NCBI GenBank assembly: GCA_013695255.1
Contig: JACDAV010000301.1
Coordinates: 1-6,239, forward strand
DNA from: Chloroflexota bacterium
GTDB lineage: Bacteria; Chloroflexota; Limnocylindria; Limnocylindrales; CSP1-4
Length of the DNA stretch: 6,239 nucleotides
Direction: 5' to 3'
Below are positions 1 to 4,483 of this stretch, in pieces (within the stretch, counting starts at the first letter, position 1; every line of letters starts with the position of its first letter). The position numbers were made by a program, and so were the translations under genes. The notes under the pieces are model-generated. The model was not told the DNA's origin. It searched no databases and saw only the letters and a list, made by a program, of their open reading frames with translations.

Positions 1-395
1 ATCTTGAGACGGCCCTTGCCGTCTTCCACAGTGAAGCTGATCGGCGCGCGTTCCACGGCCACGACCTCGCCGATAAGGCCGGCAAGGTCGGCGACGGGTC
101 CGCCCAGTTGACCGGTGAAGAGGCGGAGCAGCACGCCCTCCTGCTCGCTGGTCGCGCGCTCGTCGACGAAGACGACGGCCTTCCACGACTTCGGGATGAG
201 GATGTTCTTGGGGATGTGAGCCGACACGGCCATGGTCAGGCCATCGACCCCGACGCCCTCGATCGATCCCTTTTCGATGCCCCAGGCGATGACGGTGTCA
301 CAGGTCTTGTTGTCCGGGTCTTCGCCGACCCAGCACGGGCACAGCACGTTGCAGGTGCACACCTCCAGGAGCCGCCCCTCGATCTCGTACGCCAT
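1..395 (-). CDS. DUF1326 family protein, 3' end beyond the left edge (partial)
   Basis: The minus-strand frame opens with ATG at 395 and stays open to the left edge, giving 131 N-terminal residues. I recognise the family from its opening: a Cys cluster (C13, C15, C19, C21, in VCTCNVLCPCWVGEDPD) followed by C32, then a Gly-rich stretch with GVDGLTMAVSAHIP and a later GQLGGPVADLAGL segment. This matches DUF1326 (Pfam PF07040), proteins of roughly 200 aa with no established function, so about a third is missing here. The CxC-x3-CxC cluster suggests metal or thiol chemistry, but that is inference. From memory, DUF1326 genes often sit beside a DUF2182 membrane-protein gene, which would lie to the left. 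The start is supported by a GGAGG ribosome binding site at 406-402, six bases before the ATG. Another ATG at 400 is out of frame. A promoter and a palindromic operator lie just upstream, so the gene is probably repressible. Confidence 0.85.
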   Translation of the reverse strand, partial: MAYEIEGRLLEVCTCNVLCPCWVGEDPDNKTCDTVIAWGIEKGSIEGVGVDGLTMAVSAHIPKNILIPKSWKAVVFVDERATSEQEGVLLRLFTGQLGGPVADLAGLIGEVVAVERAPISFTVEDGKGRLK

Positions 396-431
396 GTCAT
401 GCCTCCAGCGGTCTGCCTCGGGTTCGAGGCT

Positions 432-469
432 GTTCGGTCGATCGACCGATATCGGTCGATCGACCGAAC
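432..469. promoter_or_regulatory. perfect 38-bp palindrome, probable double repressor operator
   Basis: Positions 432-469 read identically on both strands. The palindrome consists of two copies of the 16-bp unit TCGGTCGATCGACCGA (434-449 and 452-467), each itself a perfect palindrome, separated by TA, so their centres lie 18 bp apart. It overlaps the -10 box and the predicted start of transcription of the DUF1326 promoter, the classical position for a repressor. The geometry fits two dimers of a TetR-, ArsR-, MarR- or PadR-like protein, but the family cannot be named from the site, and the regulator gene is not in the window. A second inverted repeat, CCGAACC (464-470) with GGTTCGG (478-484), brackets the -10 box. 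Confidence 0.75.
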
Positions 470-495
470 CATACCTCGGTTCGGCCGGTTGTCAA
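468..495 (-). promoter_or_regulatory. sigma70-type promoter of the DUF1326 gene
   Basis: On the minus strand a perfect -35 TTGACA (495-490) is followed by a 16-bp spacer and a -10 TATGGT (473-468). Transcription would begin near 461, inside the 38-bp palindrome, leaving a leader of about 65 bases with the GGAGG site near its end. The match to consensus is strong for such GC-rich DNA. The promoter reads only toward DUF1326. Confidence 0.7.
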
Positions 496-527
496 GTCTC
501 TATTTTCGATGGATTCGCATTGTTCTC

Positions 528-536
528 TGCTAGCAT
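528..536 (+). promoter_or_regulatory. probable extended -10 promoter of glyS
   Basis: The plus strand has TGCTAGCAT at 528-536, an extended -10 (TGn plus TAGCAT). No convincing -35 lies at 16-18 bp, which an extended -10 can tolerate. Transcription would start near 543 and give a leader of about 50 bases, too short for a T-box riboswitch. This promoter lies back to back with the DUF1326 promoter, so the operator between them could also affect glyS, although it is some 60 bp upstream of this -10. Confidence 0.4.
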
Positions 537-594
537 CGGGCCACCGACCCCGCAGCCGACCATCCCAGGCACGGCCGCCCATCCGGAGACTTCA

Positions 595-2007
595 GTGACC
601 GACACCCGAGAACGCGACCGGAGCGACGTCGCGCCTGCCGTCGCCGAGCTCGAGACGATCGTCTCGCTGGCCAAGCGTCGCGGCTTCGTCTTCCCGTCGA
701 GCGAGATCTACGGCGGCATCAACGCGGTCTGGGACTACGGCCCGCTCGGCGTCGAGCTCAAGAACAACGTCAAGCGCGCCTGGTGGCGGGCGATGGTCCA
801 GGAGCGGGACGACATCGTGGGCCTCGATGCGGGGATCCTGATGCACCCGCAGGTCTGGGTGACGTCCGGTCACGTCGGCTCGTTCTCGGACCCGCTGGTC
901 GAGTGCGCGACCTGTCACCGGCGCTACCGGCTGGACGAGCTGCCCGGCGCCGAGGGCCTGTCCGCCACGGACCTGCGCGACGAGTCGGTCGTGGAGCGCC
1001 TGGGGCTCGTCTGCCCGAACGACGGCGGCCAGCTCTCGGCGCCCCGCCGGTTCAACCTCATGTTCACCTCGCACATGGGGCCGGTCGAGGACGACGGCTC
1101 GCTCGTGTACTTCCGGCCGGAGACCGCGCAGGGCTCGTACGTCAACTTCAAGAACGTCCAGGGCAGCTCGCGCAAGAAGATCCCGTTCGGGATCGCCCAG
1201 ATCGGCAAGTCGTTCCGCAACGAGATCTCGCCCGGCAACTTCGTCTTCCGGATGCGGGAGTTCGAGCAGATGGAGATGCAGTACTTCGTGCGACCGGGCG
1301 ACGCCGCGACGGCCGCGTTCGACGAGTGGCTGCCGGAGCGGCGCGCGTGGTACTCGCGCTATGGCGTCGACCCCTCGCGCCTCCGGCTTCGCGAGCACGC
1401 GCCGGACGAGCTCGCCCACTACGCGAAGAAGGCGATCGACGTCGAGTACCGCTTCCCGTTCGGCTGGAAGGAGCTCGAGGGTATCCACAACCGTGGCGAC
1501 TTCGACCTCGGGTCGCACGCCAGGGCGTCCGGCGAGAATCTCGAGTACTTCGACCCCGCCAGCGAGGAGCACTTCATCCCGTGGGTCGTCGAGACGGCGG
1601 CCGGCGCGGATCGGGCGGCGTTCACCTTCCTCATCGATGCCTGGCGCGAGGAGGAGGTGCGGGGCGAGAAGCGGGTGGTCCTCGGGCTGCATCCCGAGCT
1701 CGCGCCGTACAAGGTCGCCGTGCTGCCGCTGCTCAAGAAGCGGCCGGAGATCGTGGCCATGGCGCGCGCGCTGCGGGCCGATCTGGCCCGCGACGTGATG
1801 GCCGTCTACGACGACACAGCCGCGATCGGCAAGCTCTACCGGCGCCAGGACGAGATCGGGACCCCGTGGTGCGTGACGGTCGACGTCGAGTCGCTCGAGG
1901 ACGGCGCGGTGACGGTGCGCGAGCGGGACACGATGACCCAGGCGCGCGTGCCGCTCGAGGGGGTCGGGCGGCTGATTCTCGACCGATTGGCGGCGAGCCG
2001 GGGCTGA
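595..2007 (+). CDS. glyS: glycyl-tRNA synthetase, dimeric single-chain type
   Basis: This class II aminoacyl-tRNA synthetase charges tRNA-Gly with glycine using ATP, in the cytoplasm. At 470 aa it has the normal length for the single-chain alpha2 enzyme of Gram-positive, Chloroflexota and Thermus lineages, not the separate alpha and beta subunits of proteobacteria. Visible features in order: the N-terminal RRGFVFPSSEIYGGINAVWD segment; a Cys-containing insertion (C104, C107, C140); the RPETAQG segment; motif 2 from F207-R-N-E-I-S-P to F218-R-M-R-E-F-E; the GIHNRGDFDLGSH segment near 296-308; motif 3 ETAAGADR (333-340); then LAPYKVAVLPL and a C-terminal anticodon-binding domain with YRRQDEIGTPWCVTVD. 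The GTG start at 595 follows GGAG (585-588) by six bases and lies just ahead of the conserved N-terminus. The frame is open further upstream to 232, but that part overlaps DUF1326 and is not synthetase-like. The fourth expected zinc ligand is D143, not Cys. Confidence 0.96.
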   Translation: MTDTRERDRSDVAPAVAELETIVSLAKRRGFVFPSSEIYGGINAVWDYGPLGVELKNNVKRAWWRAMVQERDDIVGLDAGILMHPQVWVTSGHVGSFSDPLVECATCHRRYRLDELPGAEGLSATDLRDESVVERLGLVCPNDGGQLSAPRRFNLMFTSHMGPVEDDGSLVYFRPETAQGSYVNFKNVQGSSRKKIPFGIAQIGKSFRNEISPGNFVFRMREFEQMEMQYFVRPGDAATAAFDEWLPERRAWYSRYGVDPSRLRLREHAPDELAHYAKKAIDVEYRFPFGWKELEGIHNRGDFDLGSHARASGENLEYFDPASEEHFIPWVVETAAGADRAAFTFLIDAWREEEVRGEKRVVLGLHPELAPYKVAVLPLLKKRPEIVAMARALRADLARDVMAVYDDTAAIGKLYRRQDEIGTPWCVTVDVESLEDGAVTVRERDTMTQARVPLEGVGRLILDRLAASRG

Positions 2008-2120
2008 CTGTCGGGGCCCAGATGCGGCCGAGCGGCCAAGCCGGTCGGGATAGCGGCGCGGTTCAGGTGCGGGACACCCGGCGAAGCTCGGCCAAGTTTG
2101 CAGGCCCTGGCCGTTCGGTG

Positions 2121-2197
2121 GTCAGCCCCGGGTCAGCTCCGGGTGATCCAAGGGTTAGCGCCGGATGAGCCGCGGGTGATCCAACGGTGAGCACCGT
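2121..2197. repeat. degenerate tandem array of seven 11-bp units at the start of the HTH-nuclease gene
   Basis: Seven consecutive 11-bp units start at 2121, 2132, 2143, 2154, 2165, 2176 and 2187. The consensus is about GTGAGCNCCGG. T at unit position 2, A at 4 and C at 6 are kept in all seven, and G at 10 and at 11 in six each. Units 3 and 6 share the variant GTGATCCAA, so a weak 33-bp higher-order period is also present. The period is close to one helical turn and is not a multiple of three. The array fills the end of the glyS downstream gap, and its last unit supplies the GTG start codon of the HTH gene. An operator array for that HTH protein is possible but inferred. The variant unit also contains GGTGATCC, complementary to the conserved 3' tail of 16S rRNA, so unit 6 may act in ribosome binding. 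Confidence 0.7.
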
Positions 2198-2915
2198 TGG
2201 TCACGCTCTGGGCGTGGACGACGTGCGGGCCGGTCGGGCGCTTCGGGCGCTCCGGCTGCGCCGCGAGTGGACGCAGGCCGAGCTGGGCGTGCGGGCGGCC
2301 GTCTCGCAATCGGTGGTATCGCTGGCCGAGCGCGGCCACTTCGGGACGCTCGCGCTGCGCACGGTGCGGGGACTCTTCGCTGCCGTCGATGCGAGGTACA
2401 GCGGCGTCGTCACGTGGCGAGGAGGCGCGCTCGATCGGCTGCTCGACGCGCGCCACGCCGGGCTGGCTGAGGCGGTGGTGGCGGAGCTCATCCGCCTCGG
2501 GTGGAAGCCGCTCGTCGAGGTCTCGTTCAACCACTACGGCGACCGGGGGGCGATCGACGTCCTGGCGGTGCAGCCTCCGTCGCGCTGCGGGTTGGTCGTC
2601 GAGGTCAAGTCGGAGCTCACGGCGATCGAGGAAACGAACCGCCGGCTGGACGTCAAGGTGCGTCTCGCTCCGGCGCTGATCGAGGAGCGGTTCGCGATGC
2701 GGCCCACCGTCGTCGGTCGTCTGCTGGTGCTGCCGCGCAGCACCACGTCGGTGCGCCGGGTCTCGGGCCTCGGCGCCACCTTCAGCGCGGCGCTGCCGGC
2801 GCGGACTGTCGAGGTTCGCCGATGGCTGCAGAACCCGACGGGGGGCCTCGCCGGGATCGCGTTTGTGCCATTTACCAACGGACGTGGCAGCGGACGCGCG
2901 GATCGGACCCGATGA
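2187..2915 (+). CDS. XRE-type HTH protein fused to a PD-(D/E)XK nuclease-like domain
   Basis: This 242-aa cytoplasmic protein is of unknown role. Residues 15-69 form a helix-turn-helix of the XRE/Cro type: LRALRLRREWTQAELG (19-34), then recognition-helix-like VSQSVVSLAERG (39-50) and TVRGLFAAVDA. Residues 90-170 look like a PD-(D/E)XK fold: an acidic helix (E95, E100), a strand with EVSFNHYGDRGAIDVLA (D119 and D124), and a hydrophobic strand ending in VVEVKSEL (E139-x-K141). The spacing D124-x14-E139-x-K141 suits an active nuclease core. The last 70 residues have no motif I recognise, and the tail is Arg/Gly-rich. The GTG at 2187 is the most upstream possible start, since TGA at 2166 closes the frame. 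GTG at 2214 and 2223 are alternatives before the HTH. There is no classical Shine-Dalgarno, only GGTGATCC at 2175-2182. The gene is 179 bp from glyS with the 11-bp array between them. It could be a repressor with a degenerate nuclease fold, or a defence or modification-dependent enzyme. Confidence 0.82.
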   Translation: MSTVGHALGVDDVRAGRALRALRLRREWTQAELGVRAAVSQSVVSLAERGHFGTLALRTVRGLFAAVDARYSGVVTWRGGALDRLLDARHAGLAEAVVAELIRLGWKPLVEVSFNHYGDRGAIDVLAVQPPSRCGLVVEVKSELTAIEETNRRLDVKVRLAPALIEERFAMRPTVVGRLLVLPRSTTSVRRVSGLGATFSAALPARTVEVRRWLQNPTGGLAGIAFVPFTNGRGSGRADRTR

Positions 2916-2952
2916 GGCCCCAGGAGGCCGGATTTCAGGCTCTACTGCCCTC

Positions 2953-3012
2953 AAGCGGCGCCACCTGCCCGCCCGAGTGGTAAGCGGCGCAGCGCCTGCA
3001 CGCCCGACCACG
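2953..3012. repeat. imperfect 29-bp tandem duplication in the gap 2916-3169
   Basis: The stretch beginning AAGCGGCGCCACCTGCCCG at 2953 recurs imperfectly from 2982 (AAGCGGCGCAGCGCCTGCA), a shift of 29 bp. The second copy contains the short palindrome GGCGCAGCGCC. Apart from this and the promoter at its right end, I see nothing coding in the 254-bp gap. Open frames on both strands there are Arg/Ala/Pro-rich shadows. Confidence 0.4.
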
Positions 3013-3133
3013 GGGAGCGGCAAATGGCGCAAACGAGGGTGACAGTGGCCGGCGAGGCCGATGGGCCGCGGCCGGTCGGGCGCGTTGCCGGTCGCGCCGG
3101 TCCAGCAGGCGCTCCCCGGTGCCGGCGCCGGCG

Positions 3134-3163
3134 TTCGCACGCCTCCGCAGCCGAGCGTATTCT
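3134..3163 (+). promoter_or_regulatory. probable leaderless promoter of the 69-aa membrane protein gene
   Basis: A -10 box TATTCT (3158-3163) ends six bases before the ATG at 3170, so transcription would start at or next to the start codon. A weak -35 TTCGCA (3134-3139) lies 18 bp upstream. No Shine-Dalgarno sits between the -10 and the ATG, which agrees with a leaderless mRNA. Confidence 0.5.
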
Positions 3164-3169
3164 CCGTTC

Positions 3170-3379
3170 ATGTCCCCCCAGCAGTCGCTCGGCCCCGACG
3201 AGGAGGAGTACCGGACCGGTCAAGCGTCGCCGGACGTGGCGCCGGCCGGCGATCCGCTCGAGCCCGGCGCGGCGACCGAGGGCGAGCGGTCGCCGGGCTG
3301 GCTGATCGTCGGTCTCGTCCTGCTGGCGGTCTTCGTCGCGATCCTCGGCTACGCCGTGGTGCTGCCTGCGCTCGGCTAG
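3170..3379 (+). CDS. small single-pass membrane protein (69 aa)
   Basis: The family is not recognised. Residues 1-43 are hydrophilic, acidic and Pro/Gly/Ala-rich (an EEEY cluster near 11-14, no charged helix). Residues 44-65 are one uninterrupted hydrophobic segment from WLIVGLVLLA to YAVVL, ending in PALG at the C-terminus. This is a tail-anchored layout: one transmembrane helix with almost nothing beyond it, so the N-terminal part is presumably cytoplasmic. I chose the ATG at 3170 because the -10 box TATTCT lies six bases upstream. The frame is open to an ATG at 3119, but the extra 17 residues (PAPAFARLRSRAYSPF) would overlap the promoter. The gene stands alone: 254 bp from the HTH-nuclease gene and convergent with the reductase. 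Genes of this size and layout are common in Chloroflexota and Actinobacteria and remain uncharacterised. I cannot assign a function. Confidence 0.65.
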   Translation: MSPQQSLGPDEEEYRTGQASPDVAPAGDPLEPGAATEGERSPGWLIVGLVLLAVFVAILGYAVVLPALG

Positions 3380-3437
3380 GATCGACGCCCGATGCGCCCG
3401 GAGCTCTGGACTGCGGGATGATGGCCCGGACCCAATT

Positions 3438-3464
3438 CGGCGGGCTCGCCGGGCGAGCCGGCCG
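3438..3464. terminator. strong hairpin between convergent genes, probable bidirectional terminator
   Basis: GGCTCGC (3443-3449) pairs with GCGAGCC (3453-3459) around the three-base loop CGG. After one G-G mismatch, CGGC (3438-3441) pairs with GCCG (3461-3464), giving 11 base pairs in all. It lies in the 113-bp gap between the stops of the membrane protein gene (3379, plus) and the reductase gene (3493, minus). No T-run follows on either strand, so termination would be of the hairpin-only type often proposed for GC-rich bacteria. Confidence 0.6.
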
Positions 3465-3492
3465 CCACTTCCCGGCACGGACCGGCGCCCGC

Positions 3493-4326
3493 TTACTCGA
3501 TCGGGGACGCGCCGGGTCGCGGCGCGACGCCCCGCGGCTCCTTGCCCTTGGGCCAGTACAGCTCCTTCTTCACGGACGCCTCGGGAAAGCCCCGGCCGAG
3601 GAGCGTGGCCTCCGCCGACAGGATCATGTCCGGGTTGCCGCAGATGTAGGCGACGGTGTCGGCCGGGATCAGCCCAAGCTCGTCGCACACCGGGCCCACG
3701 ATCGTCTCGACCCGGCCGGTCCGACCGGTCCAGCCGGCGTTGAGCGGGTCCGCCGGCCGCGAGACTGTCGGCACGAACGTCACCGGGTAGTCGCCGGTCC
3801 GCCGCCACTCCTCGACGACCTCGACGTAGCCCAGGTCCCGGGCGTACGACACCCCGTTGAGGAACACGGCGCGCCGCGGCCGGCCCTCCCGCAGCAGCGC
3901 CCGCATCATCGCCACGAACGGCGCGTTGCCGGTGCCGGAGCTGATGAACAGGTGGATGCGGTCGTCGTCCGGCTCCAGGGTGAACTTGCCTTTCGGGCCG
4001 ATCATCCGCATCCGGTGGCCCTCGCCCAGCCGCCACAGCAGGGGCGTGAAGGTGCCGCCCTCGACGAGCCGGACGTAGAACTCGTAGCCCTCTGCTCCGG
4101 CGACCGCCGGGTCGGAGGCCACCGAGTACGGACGCTGGACGACCTTTCCGTCGACGAGGACGCCGATGGTCATGTACTGGCCGGGCTCGAACGGCACGGG
4201 ATCGCCGTCCAAGCGGACCCAGAACGCGGCCAGCGACTCGTGCTGGTCGGCTCGCCTGACGAGGGAGGCGTTGTACTGCGGGGCGTCCGCGTCGATCGGG
4301 CGGGCGTGCTCGAGCAGGTCCGTCAT
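3493..4326 (-). CDS. ferredoxin/flavodoxin-NADP+ reductase-like FAD oxidoreductase
   Basis: This 277-aa soluble flavoprotein of the ferredoxin-NADP+ reductase superfamily would pass electrons between NAD(P)H and a ferredoxin or flavodoxin. Residues 15-115 are the FAD-binding barrel, with FEPGQYMTIG (46-55) and the flavin motif RPYSVAS (65-71), followed by GGTFTPLLWRL and GPKGKF (110-115). Residues 120-258 are the NAD(P)-binding domain, with SSGTGNAPFVAMM (129-141) and ICGNPDMI (228-235). The segment KKELYWPKG at 253-261 recalls the aromatic YW end of bacterial Fpr enzymes, but here about 19 more residues (Pro/Arg-rich) follow. N134 replaces the usual Ile or Leu of the GTG-x-AP motif. There is no 2Fe-2S domain, so the partner must be a separate protein, not encoded here. 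The ATG at 4326 has no Shine-Dalgarno but has a -10-like TACACT eight bases upstream. It lies downstream of the heparinase-like gene on the same strand but has its own promoter. The symbol fpr is plausible but not certain. Confidence 0.9.
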   Translation of the reverse strand: MTDLLEHARPIDADAPQYNASLVRRADQHESLAAFWVRLDGDPVPFEPGQYMTIGVLVDGKVVQRPYSVASDPAVAGAEGYEFYVRLVEGGTFTPLLWRLGEGHRMRMIGPKGKFTLEPDDDRIHLFISSGTGNAPFVAMMRALLREGRPRRAVFLNGVSYARDLGYVEVVEEWRRTGDYPVTFVPTVSRPADPLNAGWTGRTGRVETIVGPVCDELGLIPADTVAYICGNPDMILSAEATLLGRGFPEASVKKELYWPKGKEPRGVAPRPGASPIE

Positions 4327-4334
4327 GGCCGTTG

Positions 4335-4362
4335 AGTGTAGGGGATCGTCCGACGCTGTCGG
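4335..4362 (-). promoter_or_regulatory. probable promoter of the reductase gene, near-leaderless
   Basis: On the minus strand -35 CCGACA (4362-4357), a 16-bp spacer and -10 TACACT (4340-4335) lead to the ATG at 4326 after eight bases. Transcription would start at or within about two bases of the start codon, in keeping with the missing Shine-Dalgarno. Confidence 0.45.
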
Positions 4363-4415
4363 GACTCGGGGTGCGCCCGCGGGACTCGCCGGGCGTCGCG
4401 CGGCGGCCCTCCGAC

Positions 4416-4483
4416 GATCAGTTCAGCGGGGCGATCAGTTCAGCGGGGCGATCAGTTCAGCGGGGCGATGAGTTCAGCGGGGT
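4416..4483. repeat. 17-bp x 4 tandem repeat spanning the 3' end of the heparinase-like gene
   Basis: Three identical copies of GATCAGTTCAGCGGGGC lie at 4416-4432, 4433-4449 and 4450-4466. A fourth, at 4467-4483, differs at two bases (GATGAG at the start, T at the end). There are no spacers, so it is not a CRISPR array, and I see no stable hairpin within a unit. Unit 4 is wholly coding, and the stop codon of the minus-strand gene lies in unit 3 (4459-4457). The remaining copies extend into the gap before the reductase promoter. Because 17 is not a multiple of three, each copy would be read in a new frame. It is best explained as tandem duplication of the gene's own 3' end, with slippage making the copy number variable. 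Confidence 0.93.

Noticed and set aside
232..594. N-terminal extension of glyS by 121 codons
   Set aside because: It would overlap DUF1326 and its operator, and the sequence is unlike any synthetase. The GTG at 595 has a well-placed GGAG.
537..594. T-box or other riboswitch in the glyS leader
   Set aside because: Only about 50 bases lie between the likely start of transcription and the GTG, with no stem I or antiterminator pattern.
592..1692. Minus-strand open frame of 366 codons opposite glyS
   Set aside because: It mirrors glyS codons and has low-complexity Arg/Leu/Asp/Val composition and no motif.
2008..2120. Terminator or small gene just after glyS
   Set aside because: Only four-pair stems (for example GGCC-GAGC-GGCC) and a repeated CGGCCAAG were seen, and no supported frame.
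783..2168. Plus-strand open frame of 461 codons overlapping glyS in another frame
   Set aside because: It is Arg/Ala/Gly-rich out-of-frame reading of glyS, which is unmistakable in its own frame.
2133..3140. Long minus-strand open frame of 335 codons opposite the HTH-nuclease gene
   Set aside because: Its translation is Arg/Pro/His-rich with no domain, and it lies antisense to a gene with clear HTH and ExK motifs. It is a GC-rich shadow.
2935..3171. Minus-strand 78-codon frame diverging from the small membrane protein gene at a shared CATG
   Set aside because: It is Arg/Ala-rich, with no ribosome site or promoter. The shared ATG results from the palindromic CATG.
3061..4335. Plus-strand open frame of 424 codons opposite the reductase gene
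   Set aside because: It is antisense to conserved FAD and NADP motifs and shows no recognisable domain.
4374..4395. Hairpin CGCCCG/CGGGCG as a terminator of the lyase gene
   Set aside because: There are only six pairs with a 10-base loop, no T-run, and many equal pairings occur in DNA this GC-rich.
4416..4483. CRISPR array
   Set aside because: The 17-bp units abut with no spacers.
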